The notes below the pieces were generated by a model. That model was not told the DNA's origin. It worked only from the letters and a program-made list of their open reading frames with translations, and searched no databases. A stretch of DNA of 64,000 nucleotides, from positions 62,001 to 126,000 of the forward strand of contig JAJUJL010000002.1 of the NCBI GenBank assembly GCA_029265355.1. The letters are read 5' to 3'. The position numbers and the translations under genes are program-made. Origin of the DNA: Chloroflexota bacterium (GTDB taxonomy: Bacteria > Chloroflexota > Anaerolineae > Anaerolineales > UBA4823). Of the stretch, positions 40,972 through 49,066 are shown piece by piece (position 1 is the first letter of the stretch; the number at the start of each line of letters is the position of its first letter).

Positions 40972-41669
40972 ACGCCGGCGAGTCGCACCGCAGCTATGAC
41001 CTGTTTAAATTGTTGGTGGCGCTGGCCTTGCTGGTGATCTGGATTATTCTGATGCTGCGTCCCGCCCAGCTCAACCCTCCGGCTGCGGTAGCGCCGGCAA
41101 CGGCGATGACGCTTACGCCCGGCAAAACGCCAACCGACCTGCCCCAGCCAAGCGCCACGTTGACCAGTACCAGCACGGCCACGGTTCAACCTTCGGCAAC
41201 TCGCGCGCCGACATCAACCGCTACCATCGCGCTGACTGCCACAGAGGCGTTCATTGGATCCCTCACCGCGACACCAACGAGCGCAACCGCAGCCGTGACC
41301 GAAACGGTCGCTGCTCCCAGTCCGATGCCTGCCGCCACCAACACGGCGCAGGTTACCCCAACAGCAACCGCGGTTGTGGTCACCGGGGTGGTGGACTGTC
41401 CATTGGCGCTTCCCACCCGCTTGGAAGTTGGTGATAATGTGCTGACGACCGATAACGTCAACATGCGTTCGGCGCCGGAAGTCGCTACGAACATCATCTT
41501 GACCAATGTGCGCAATACCCAATTGGAGATCATCGGCGGACCGGTGTGTGGACCATACCAGGACGGGGCGTACTTATGGTGGCAGGTGCGTCGGGCTGAT
41601 GGGCAGGTGGGTTGGAGTGCAGAAGCGGCATTGACCGGGCGCTTGTATTTGCTCCAGCCAGTGCCCTGA
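40968..41669 (+). CDS. Membrane-anchored protein with Thr/Ala-rich tether and SH3b-like domain
   Basis: 233 residues; start GTG 40968 overlaps the previous TGA (GTGA), so translation is coupled. One N-terminal membrane segment (about 14-31, [18 protein letters not shown]) anchors it with the rest outside. Residues about 35-140 are a long Thr/Ala/Pro tether. The C-terminal domain (about 145-230) is a bacterial SH3-like domain: [19 protein letters not shown] and [19 protein letters not shown]. Such domains bind cell-wall peptides or other extracellular ligands. Pairing with the upstream coiled-coil protein suggests a small membrane-associated unit of unknown function. Confidence 0.75.
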   Translation: MNAGESHRSYDLFKLLVALALLVIWIILMLRPAQLNPPAAVAPATAMTLTPGKTPTDLPQPSATLTSTSTATVQPSATRAPTSTATIALTATEAFIGSLTATPTSATAAVTETVAAPSPMPAATNTAQVTPTATAVVVTGVVDCPLALPTRLEVGDNVLTTDNVNMRSAPEVATNIILTNVRNTQLEIIGGPVCGPYQDGAYLWWQVRRADGQVGWSAEAALTGRLYLLQPVP

Positions 41670-41741
41670 GCCACAAGCTGCTCCTGTGGATGACTTTTAT
41701 CACCAATCTGGTATGACATCATTCCACGATTTGAAAAAAAC

Positions 41742-41771
41742 TTGCTCATGTGACGTGAATTTTGCTATAAT
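41742..41771 (+). promoter_or_regulatory. Promoter of the cobalamin-uptake operon
   Basis: TTGCTC at 41742-41747, 18 bases, TATAAT at 41766-41771, with an extended -10 TGC just before it. The expected transcript start is about 20 bases ahead of the riboswitch P1 stem. Confidence 0.65.
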
Positions 41772-41799
41772 GGTTCTATCACCTTAACAATTGCATAAC

Positions 41800-41975
41800 G
41801 GATCCAGGTGCCTTTGCCCCCGGATGGGTAGGCTCAAAGGCGAAGCCGGTGATGATCGATCATTGGGTTGAAGAACACATGCCAATGATTATTTCAGCAG
41901 TCCGGCGCTGTCCCGCAACTGTAGGGCGCGAGCAAGTTACCAGGCCGCGCCAAGCCAGGTCGCCCGCCTGGATCC
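41800..41975 (+). ncRNA. Cobalamin (adenosylcobalamin) riboswitch
   Basis: The closing stem is a perfect 9 base pairs, GGATCCAGG (41800-41808) with CCTGGATCC (41967-41975). Inside are the conserved parts of the class: AGGTGCC near the 5' end, GGCGAAGCCGGTGATGAT, the core GGCGCTGTCCCGCAACTGT and the B12-box region CCAAGCCAGGTCGCC. It lies directly upstream of btuF-btuC-btuD. It is followed by a terminator (42048-42079) and by a sequence able to form a competing antiterminator, so control is by premature termination when cobalamin binds. Confidence 0.93.
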
Positions 41976-42047
41976 AGGTTTCCACAAGCCTCGCGGCAAG
42001 GAGGTGGAGCAGTGTACGATAGCAGTTGATACCCGAAAATCATCACC

Positions 42048-42079
42048 TCCCCTGACCAGATGGCAGGGGATTTTTATTT
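42048..42079 (+). terminator. Riboswitch-controlled terminator
   Basis: TCCCCTG (42048-42054) pairs with CAGGGGA (42064-42070), followed by TTTTTATTT. The alternative pairing GGAGGTG (42000-42006) with CACCTCC (42044-42050) takes part of the 5' arm and would prevent the terminator from forming. Confidence 0.85.
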
Positions 42080-42161
42080 CCAGGGGATACCTTTTTAGCA
42101 GGCACAATTAAAGACACTCTATCCGGAAATACGTTCTGGATGCTACGACGAGGAGAAAGCC

Positions 42162-43121
42162 ATGTTATTACAACGCCGCATGATCATTGGGACATTGATC
42201 CTGATTTTGGCCGCTCTGGTCTCAGCCTGTGCGCAGGCAACCCCCGAGCCGCAAGCGACCGCACCGGAACCGACGGCTGGACCGGTTGAACTGATTGATG
42301 GCCTGGGCAGGGAGATCACCCTGCCGCAGCCGGCGCAGCGAGTGGTATCGCTGGCGCCTTCCAACACTGAGATCCTGTTTTTTATCGGCGCTGGTGGGCA
42401 AGTGGTTGGACGCGATGCGTTTTCGGATTACCCGGCTGAAGCCGCTTCTATCCCAGACGTCGGAGGCGGCTTTGGCGAATACGATGTGGAGAAGATTGTC
42501 TCGCTGAAGCCTGATCTCCTGTTGGCTTCGCAGCTTATGCCTGCTGAGCAGGTAAAAGCGCTCGAAGACCTCGGTTTGAAAGTGTATTACCTGAGCAACC
42601 CGACTGACCTGGAAGGTATGTTCGAGAACCTGCGCCTGGTTGCGAAGTTGACCGGGCGCACCGCCGGGCTGGAGGAAAAGATTCAGGGTTTAGAGGCGCG
42701 CATCCAGGCGGTGCAGGAAAAACTGGTCGATCTTCCCGAGCGGGTGAGCGTCTTTTATGAACTGGATGCCACCGATCCCAACGCGCCCTGGACCGCTGGC
42801 AAGGGCACCTTTGTCTCAAACCTGATTGCAATGGCAGGCGGGGATAACCTGGGCGATCAGTTGGAAGGCGAATGGGTGCAGTTGAGCATCGAAAAATTGG
42901 TCGAGCAGGATCCGGACATCATCTTGCTGGGTGACGCCGTATGGGGCGGCATCACCGTGGAGTCGGTGGCGGCGCGCAGCGGGTGGGGTGAACTGCGGGC
43001 GGTGAAAGAAAGCCGAGTGTATCCTTTCGATGACAATCTCGCCAGCCGACCCGGGCCGCGCATGGTCGATGGCCTGGAAACGCTGGCAAAACTGCTCTAT
43101 CCCGAGCGATTTGAGGAATGA
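42162..43121 (+). CDS. btuF: Cobalamin ABC transporter substrate-binding lipoprotein
   Basis: 319 residues; ATG 42162 after GAGGAGAAAG. A lipoprotein signal ends ALVSAC, then a short Pro/Thr tether. The rest is a class III periplasmic binding protein (TroA-like/BtuF fold): GREITLPQPAQRVVSLAPSN, TEILFFIGAGGQVVGRD, the EYDVEKIVSLKPDLLLAS stretch and the long connecting helix around LTGRTAGLEEKIQGLEARIQ. It captures cobalamin or a related corrinoid outside the membrane and delivers it to BtuC2D2. The cobalamin riboswitch upstream makes corrinoid the likely ligand rather than an iron siderophore, which the fold alone would not decide. The end overlaps btuC by 4 bases (ATGA). Confidence 0.9.
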   Translation: MLLQRRMIIGTLILILAALVSACAQATPEPQATAPEPTAGPVELIDGLGREITLPQPAQRVVSLAPSNTEILFFIGAGGQVVGRDAFSDYPAEAASIPDVGGGFGEYDVEKIVSLKPDLLLASQLMPAEQVKALEDLGLKVYYLSNPTDLEGMFENLRLVAKLTGRTAGLEEKIQGLEARIQAVQEKLVDLPERVSVFYELDATDPNAPWTAGKGTFVSNLIAMAGGDNLGDQLEGEWVQLSIEKLVEQDPDIILLGDAVWGGITVESVAARSGWGELRAVKESRVYPFDDNLASRPGPRMVDGLETLAKLLYPERFEE

Positions 43122-44170
43122 AGCGCTCTGCAGGGTTGCACCCTTACCTGATTTCTGTCGCCTTACTCCTGATGGCATTGCTGGCAAGCGTGGCTTTGGG
43201 GCCGGTGTTTGTATCACCTGGCGATGTGCTCCGCGTGTTGCTGGCGCAGATCCCAGGATTGCCCGTGAAAGCGGATTGGCAAGAATTCGCGCCCACCATC
43301 GTGCTCAGCATCCGGCTGCCGCACGCCATGCTGATGGCGTTGACCGGCGCAGCTCTGGCGGGCAGTGGGGCGGCATTTCAGGGACTTTTTCGCAACCCGT
43401 TGGCAGATCCCTACTTGATTGGCGTGGCTTCGGGGGCGGGCCTGGGCGCTGTGTTCGCTCTGGCTGTGAAATGGCCGAGCAACCTGCTGGGCATGTACAG
43501 CGTTCCGGCGGCTGCTTTCCTGGGAGCGATTGCGACGATTGCGCTGGTTTACTCGCTGGCGCGCGTTGGCCGCACGCTGCCGACGACAACCTTGATCCTG
43601 GCGGGTGTTGCGGTGAGCGCTTTTGCCAGTTCGCTCACCTCCTTCTTGATGCTGCGCTCCAATCAGGAACTGCGCCGGGCGCTCTCCTGGCTGTTGGGTG
43701 GCAGCGTGATGGATGGCTGGGATCCTTTTTGGGCAGCGTTGCCCTATGTACTGGTTGGGCTGGGATTTCTTTCGTTCTCCGGGCACAGCTTGAATCTGCT
43801 GCAGTTCGGAGAGGAGCAAGCGCAGCAGCTTGGCTTGAACACTGAACGCGCCAAGCTGCTGCTCATCCTGGCAGCTTCTCTGGCAACCGCGGCCGCAGTG
43901 GCCTTTTCTGGCGTGATTGGGTTCATCGGTCTGGTGGTGCCGCACACGATTCGCCTGGTGTGGGGCGGCGCGCCTCACAGCGCCCACGATTATCGCCGCT
44001 TATTACCGTTGTCTATTCTGGGGGGCAGCAGCGCTTTGCTGGCTGCGGATCTGTTGGCGCGTATGCTTCTGGCGCCGCAGGTGTTACCGGTGGGTATCGT
44101 AACTGCTCTGGCGGGAGCTCCGTTTTTCTTGTATCTGTTGCGACGCGCTAAAGACCAGGCGTTTTGGTAG
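43118..44170 (+). CDS. btuC: Cobalamin ABC transporter permease (FecCD family)
   Basis: 350 residues, about ten membrane helices, the usual BtuC architecture. Family signatures are RLPHAMLMALTGAALAGSGA, FRNPLADPYLIGVASGAGLG, SWLLGGSVMDGWDPFW, and the ATPase-contact loop GVIGFIGLVVPHTIRLVWG followed by DYRRLLPLSILGGSSALLAA. It forms the dimeric translocation channel for corrinoid import. Its start overlaps the btuF stop, so translation is coupled, and btuD follows after 12 bases. Confidence 0.93.
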   Translation: MKRSAGLHPYLISVALLLMALLASVALGPVFVSPGDVLRVLLAQIPGLPVKADWQEFAPTIVLSIRLPHAMLMALTGAALAGSGAAFQGLFRNPLADPYLIGVASGAGLGAVFALAVKWPSNLLGMYSVPAAAFLGAIATIALVYSLARVGRTLPTTTLILAGVAVSAFASSLTSFLMLRSNQELRRALSWLLGGSVMDGWDPFWAALPYVLVGLGFLSFSGHSLNLLQFGEEQAQQLGLNTERAKLLLILAASLATAAAVAFSGVIGFIGLVVPHTIRLVWGGAPHSAHDYRRLLPLSILGGSSALLAADLLARMLLAPQVLPVGIVTALAGAPFFLYLLRRAKDQAFW

Positions 44171-44182
44171 AAAGAGTGGCGT

Positions 44183-44965
44183 ATGCTGGAAGTGGAATCG
44201 CTCTATTTTCGTTATAACGGCCACGATGTGCTGCAGAACGTGTCGTTGCGCATCCAAGCAGGAGAAGTGTTGGCTTTGATCGGTCCCAATGGGGCCGGCA
44301 AATCGACTTTAATTCGCACGATCAGCGGCGTGCTGAAGGCTCGCCTGGGTGCGGTGATGGTGTATGGCAGGGAGATCAGCAGCCTGTCTCCGATGCAGCG
44401 GGCGCGCTACATGGCCGTTGTGCCGCAGGCGCGCCAACTCCCTGGGGCCTTCAGCGTTTACCAGACGGTGGCTTTGGGCCGCACACCCTATCTGGGCTGG
44501 TTGGGGAAGACGGGCAAGAGCGACGACCTGGCAGTGCAGCGCGCATTGGAACAAACCCAGCTTTCGCACCTGGCTGAGCGCATGGTCGGGTCGCTCTCCG
44601 GCGGCGAACAGCAACGCGTGCTGTTGGCGCGCGCCCTGGCGCAGGAAACCCCAATCTTGCTGATGGACGAACCCACCACGCACCTGGATTTGGAGCACCA
44701 AACGGTTCTGCTCAACTTGGTGCGCTCGTTGACTGTGGAACGCGGCCTGGCCGTATTGGCAGCGCTGCACGATCTCAACCTGGCAAGCCTGTACGCAGAT
44801 CGGGTGGCGCTGATCGCTGCCGGGCGCATCCACGCAATGGGCGCGCCGCAACAGGTGCTGACCAGCGAGCAGCTCAGCCATGTCTACCACGTGCCGGTGC
44901 AAGTGGTACCGCATCCCCAGTATGGCAGCCCCCTGGTGCTGCCAGATGGTCGCCGCACGCGTTGA
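44183..44965 (+). CDS. btuD: Cobalamin ABC transporter ATP-binding protein
   Basis: 260 residues. ABC ATPase with Walker A IGPNGAGKST, Q-loop in AVVPQARQLPG, signature LSGGEQQRVLLARALAQ, Walker B ILLMDEPTTHLD and the switch histidine in AALHDLNLASLYADRVAL. It belongs to the FepC/BtuD/HmuV group that works with FecCD permeases. ATP binding and hydrolysis by its dimer open BtuC for uptake. Its stop directly abuts the stop of the convergent carboxypeptidase gene (TGATCA), with no room for a separate terminator. Confidence 0.93.
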   Translation: MLEVESLYFRYNGHDVLQNVSLRIQAGEVLALIGPNGAGKSTLIRTISGVLKARLGAVMVYGREISSLSPMQRARYMAVVPQARQLPGAFSVYQTVALGRTPYLGWLGKTGKSDDLAVQRALEQTQLSHLAERMVGSLSGGEQQRVLLARALAQETPILLMDEPTTHLDLEHQTVLLNLVRSLTVERGLAVLAALHDLNLASLYADRVALIAAGRIHAMGAPQQVLTSEQLSHVYHVPVQVVPHPQYGSPLVLPDGRRTR

Positions 44966-47704
44966 TCAGTCGGCTGGCGCAGACAGGTAAATTCCTCCCA
45001 AATAAATGAATTCTGTGGGCAGGAATGGTTCCACCAGCACTGGCTGATAGTAGATCGAATTGCCCAGAGTGTTGCTGACACTCAGGGTAACGGTAAATAT
45101 TCCAGGCAGCACATAGCTGTGCTGAGGCTCGAAGCTGGCAACTGTGCTCGAGCTATCTCCGAAATCCCATTGATAGCTCAATGGATTAGTTCCGGTGCTC
45201 AGATTGATGAACTGCAGCACTTGCCCGGTGATCGCAGTGGGATCCGCCATGAACTGGGCTGTTGGCGCCATTGGGGGGGCGCAATTCATCTGCCCCGCGC
45301 TGATCTGCACATCATCCACATGCCAGCCATCTTCAACCACCGTGCTATCGGTCACCAGGTGAAAACGAATCTGGGCGGTGGCAACCCCATCCAGAGCGGG
45401 CAAAGAAAGCGTCACCTGGCTCCAGGTGGTTTGGTTGACGCCATTATAGGTGGCGGCAACCGTCCAATTGCCGCCGCCATCTGTTGAATACTCCACATAC
45501 CCGTAGTCATAACCTGCTTCGAGATCGTAAATGTGCCAAAAGCTGAGCTGCGTATTGATGGCGCCGGTCAGGTCGATCACTGGCGAGGTGAGCGAGATAT
45601 TGCGGTTGTTGCCATACGTCCCTCCAGGACTGTCGCTCCAGGCGTGCATGGGAGAATGGAAGGCTTCGGTAGAAATCGCCCAGCTCCCGCCTGCGTCCCA
45701 GCCAGGATTGCCGGACTCGATATCATCGAAGAACAGAGGGCAGGTGGGGAGCAGGTAGAAATCCTGGCGCATGGACTGGCCGTTTTTCAGAAAGGCGTTG
45801 TTGACTGTCAGCGTTGCATGGTCAGGCGCGCTGGCGGTGAGTGTGTATTCGCCCTCTAAGAGATAGATCTCGTAATAACCCGACAGTGGTTGACTGTGGA
45901 TAGAGAAGTTACCTGCGCTCACCAGCGCGTCCAGCGGGATATTGTTGCTGGCATCGCGCACATATCCGTAGAGGCGCGGCGCGATAGCAGGGTCGATGAC
46001 CGCGAAAAAGAAAGCTGAGACTGGACCCCAGTTGCCAGACGCGTCTCGACCGCGCAGGTACAGGGTATGTTTTCCGTGGGCGATTGTGGAGGTATCGAGA
46101 GTCGCCTGAACACTCTCGGTCTTTTCATCGAAAAAACCATCGGTGGCTTGCAGCGGATAAGTGATGGCGGCGCTGGACCAGGTCGGTTGGTCGATGCTGT
46201 ACTCTGCCGCGCTGATGATTTGGGTCGGCTCCCCGCCCAAAACTAGTTGGTCATCCACGGTTGCCTGTACCAGGATACTCTCTCCTGGAGCTGCGCTGGA
46301 TGGCAGCATTTGCAAATCGAATGCATCTGGACCGGAGGGACTCTGGTAAGGCGCCTGAGAAACTTTGGCAGCGTACAGCAGCGCCTGGATATTATCGGGA
46401 ACAATGACGTTTCGAAAGGAATTACAATCCTGGAAAAATGCAGTACCCAGCTCGATGGTATAAGCTGGAAGACCGAGCCGTCCGTAGGCGAAATCGTCCG
46501 TTGTGCCATCCGTGGGATACAAATAGATCGATTGCTCAGGGGTGTAGCCGTTGAAATAAGCGAGTTTGCGCCCAAGCGTCTGCAAGGCGCTGCTGTTGGG
46601 GGGCTGGGAACTGGTAAAGCCCCAGGGCCAGAGCACCAGTTTGCCATAGCTGTGAACATCCAGGAAGATGCCGCTGGCATTGGTATCTGCCGGCGTGGTC
46701 AGGTCATCATTCAAGCGCCAGTCAGGATAGATGCTGCTGACATAGGCTTGAACGGCCTGCACCTCCGGCTCGGAGGCGATGGATGAGCCGCGGAAGGTTT
46801 CATCGCACGCGTAAGAACTGGAGCCCCCGCAGCAGCCCCAGGCGAAATCGAAGTTGCGGTTAAGGTCCACGCCGCGAGAATTGGTGTTGGAGCAGAAGTT
46901 GTTGTTGGTGTTCTTGCGCCATGCCAGGCCGGTTTCGGCTTTTTTGCGCCCATCGGGGTTAGCCATCAAGAGCAGGTGGATCTCGAAGTAATCCAGCAGG
47001 TATGTGATATCGGGATCGGCGCCGTAGCGCGAAACCAGGTGTTCGGCGAAGCGGGTGCTCAACTCAGCGGGGGCGTACTCGCGGGCGTGCAAAGAAGACA
47101 TCACGAACAGCTTCGGCTTGGGGCCTGGAACCAGGCTGTTGGTCAGGCGCAGCACCATCAGATCATAGCCCGCGCTGCCTCCAGGTGTGATTTTCTCCCA
47201 GGTATCGCCAATGTCCAGCCAGGTTGCCAGGTTTGGATAGGCAGTCGCGATCCCTTCAGCGGCGGCGTAGGTCTCCTCGACCGTTCGGTAACAGGGATAA
47301 GAGGGGATACCCTCCGTTTGGTCAGGGAGGAAAACAGCCGGGCGGTTGACCAGATAAGTGAGCTTTTGGTCAATTTCCACGGCGAAACCGGAAGCGCGCA
47401 GGTATTCAATTCCAGATGCGTCGACCTCCAATACCAGGTAGCCGGCCTGGTAATTCACTTCCCATGGTTCCCAACGGGAAGTCACCAGGCGAACCATCTC
47501 TGGGTTGGTGAAATAGGCGCGCACCACATAGCTGTTCTGAATGGGATCCGAAGCGCCTGTGAAGGGTTGCGGAGTGGGCTGCGCCTGCTCGAGTCTCGCC
47601 GGGTTGGCGGGATACAGCAGGCGCGAGGCGCGGGTGAAGGAGGCCTGCTGAAGCAGCACGGCTGCCAGGAGCAAAAGCGTTGAGAATGGTCTGAATATTT
47701 TCAC
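44966..47704 (-). CDS. Secreted M14 zinc carboxypeptidase with C-terminal accessory and PKD domains
   Basis: 912 residues. The start is a GTG at 47704 placed directly after the malic enzyme stop; it gives a signal peptide (LLLLAAVLLQQASFTRA). The catalytic domain (about 150-450) has the zinc ligands H and E in SSLHAREYAPAE, the substrate arginine region in GVDLNRNFDFAWG, the third zinc histidine in FLDVHSYGKLVLWPWGF and the catalytic glutamate in YTIELGTAF. Ig-like and carboxypeptidase-regulatory-like regions follow, then a MAM-like or jelly-roll domain (about 650-810) and a PKD domain (about 815-895; SYQWDFGDSSSTV). It should trim peptides outside the cell. No sorting signal is obvious after the PKD domain. 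Confidence 0.9.
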   Translation of the reverse strand: MKIFRPFSTLLLLAAVLLQQASFTRASRLLYPANPARLEQAQPTPQPFTGASDPIQNSYVVRAYFTNPEMVRLVTSRWEPWEVNYQAGYLVLEVDASGIEYLRASGFAVEIDQKLTYLVNRPAVFLPDQTEGIPSYPCYRTVEETYAAAEGIATAYPNLATWLDIGDTWEKITPGGSAGYDLMVLRLTNSLVPGPKPKLFVMSSLHAREYAPAELSTRFAEHLVSRYGADPDITYLLDYFEIHLLLMANPDGRKKAETGLAWRKNTNNNFCSNTNSRGVDLNRNFDFAWGCCGGSSSYACDETFRGSSIASEPEVQAVQAYVSSIYPDWRLNDDLTTPADTNASGIFLDVHSYGKLVLWPWGFTSSQPPNSSALQTLGRKLAYFNGYTPEQSIYLYPTDGTTDDFAYGRLGLPAYTIELGTAFFQDCNSFRNVIVPDNIQALLYAAKVSQAPYQSPSGPDAFDLQMLPSSAAPGESILVQATVDDQLVLGGEPTQIISAAEYSIDQPTWSSAAITYPLQATDGFFDEKTESVQATLDTSTIAHGKHTLYLRGRDASGNWGPVSAFFFAVIDPAIAPRLYGYVRDASNNIPLDALVSAGNFSIHSQPLSGYYEIYLLEGEYTLTASAPDHATLTVNNAFLKNGQSMRQDFYLLPTCPLFFDDIESGNPGWDAGGSWAISTEAFHSPMHAWSDSPGGTYGNNRNISLTSPVIDLTGAINTQLSFWHIYDLEAGYDYGYVEYSTDGGGNWTVAATYNGVNQTTWSQVTLSLPALDGVATAQIRFHLVTDSTVVEDGWHVDDVQISAGQMNCAPPMAPTAQFMADPTAITGQVLQFINLSTGTNPLSYQWDFGDSSSTVASFEPQHSYVLPGIFTVTLSVSNTLGNSIYYQPVLVEPFLPTEFIYLGGIYLSAPAD

Positions 47705-49051
47705 TCAAGACTCTGCATAGGGCACAAACTCGTTGCCTGCCAGGCCTTGCTGAATGGCGGTGCGCGCCACGGCGCGCGCCACGGCCTGGTGAACCTTTTT
47801 ATCCAGAGGGTTAGGTACCAGTTCATCATTTGGCGCCAGGTCGGCGATGGCCTGGGCGGCTGCCAGGTACATCTCCCGTGAGATGCGCAGCGCCTGCGCA
47901 TCCACTGCGCCGCGCAGAATACCAGGGAAACCCAGCACATTGTTCACCGATTTGCCATCCGCTGCAAAGGCCGCGCCAGCAGCCACTGCAACCTCCGGGT
48001 CGATTTCGGGAACCGGGTTCGAGAGCGCCAGGATGATTTGTCCAGGGCGCACCATCTCTGGCTTGATCAGGCCAGGCACACCAGTGGTGGCGATGACGAT
48101 GTCAGCATTCGCCATGATCTCCTGCAGTGTGGAGCGCTGGTTGCCATCGGCCTCGAATCGTCGCAGCGCGTCCTCAGAAAGATCAGCTCCCAGGACAGGG
48201 TTTCCGGTGTGCTTGACCAACATCCTTCCGATGGCATTTCCGGCAGCGCCCAGGCCGATTTGTCCAATGCGAGCCGAGAAAAGATCAATTCCGGATTGGC
48301 GGCAGGCATTGGTCAGCGCGGCGATGGTCACCACGGCAGTGCCGTGTTGGTCGTCGTGCATGACTGGAATTTTCAATCTCGTCTGCAAGCGGCGTTCGAT
48401 CTCAAAGCAGCGCGGGGCGGAGATATCTTCCAGTTGGATGGCGGCAAAGGTTGGCGCAATCGCCGCAACCGTTTCAACGATGGTGTCGACATCTTGGGTG
48501 TCCAACAAGATAGGCACGCCAGAAAGACCGACCAGGGTTTCCATCAGCATGGCTTTGCCTTCCATCACCGGCATGCCAGCAACCGGTCCAATATCACCCA
48601 AGCCTAAAACCGCGCTGCCATCGGTGACAATGGCTACCAGGTGACCGATGGCGGTGTATTGGCGAGCTAATTCCGGCTCGGCGGCGATACGCAGGCACAC
48701 TTCCGCTACGCCGGGAGTGTAGACTCGGCGCAGGGTGTACAAATTATCCACCTGGTACCTGCTGCGGATAGCGATCTTGCCTTTTTGATGCAATTCCAGC
48801 ACCTCATCGCGCACCGCCATCACGCTGGTGCCCGGATTGGCATGCATGGCCTGCAAAATCTGCTCCAACTGCTCCTGGTCATCGGCATAGATGGTGATGT
48901 CTCGCACGATGTGGCGAGGTGTCTCTTGAATCAGGCGAATCTCACCGATTTCTGCGCCAAAATGAGCGATGGACATCAACAATTGAGCCAGGGTGCCTGG
49001 CTGGTGATCATTGCGGCACCTCACCGTGCGCATGATTTTGTCTTCGCGCAT
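47705..49051 (-). CDS. NAD(P)-dependent malic enzyme with N-terminal ACT domain
   Basis: 448 residues; GGAGGGTGAG precedes ATG 49051. Residues 7-80 form an ACT domain (RCRNDHQPGTLAQLLMSIAH), probably an amino-acid-binding control module. The catalytic part has the malic signature YTPGVAEVCLRIA, VTDGSAVLGLGDIGPVAGMP, the metal-binding EDISAPRCFEIE, and the dinucleotide fold with QIGLGAAGNAIGRML. It decarboxylates malate to pyruvate oxidatively. The length is that of the short bacterial malic enzymes, without a phosphotransacetylase tail. With PEP carboxylase nearby in the window it could form part of a C4 anaplerotic loop. The M14 peptidase gene follows without a gap; the kinase gene is 15 bases upstream. 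Confidence 0.93.
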   Translation of the reverse strand: MREDKIMRTVRCRNDHQPGTLAQLLMSIAHFGAEIGEIRLIQETPRHIVRDITIYADDQEQLEQILQAMHANPGTSVMAVRDEVLELHQKGKIAIRSRYQVDNLYTLRRVYTPGVAEVCLRIAAEPELARQYTAIGHLVAIVTDGSAVLGLGDIGPVAGMPVMEGKAMLMETLVGLSGVPILLDTQDVDTIVETVAAIAPTFAAIQLEDISAPRCFEIERRLQTRLKIPVMHDDQHGTAVVTIAALTNACRQSGIDLFSARIGQIGLGAAGNAIGRMLVKHTGNPVLGADLSEDALRRFEADGNQRSTLQEIMANADIVIATTGVPGLIKPEMVRPGQIILALSNPVPEIDPEVAVAAGAAFAADGKSVNNVLGFPGILRGAVDAQALRISREMYLAAAQAIADLAPNDELVPNPLDKKVHQAVARAVARTAIQQGLAGNEFVPYAES

Positions 49052-49066
49052 CTCACCCTCCGTGGA

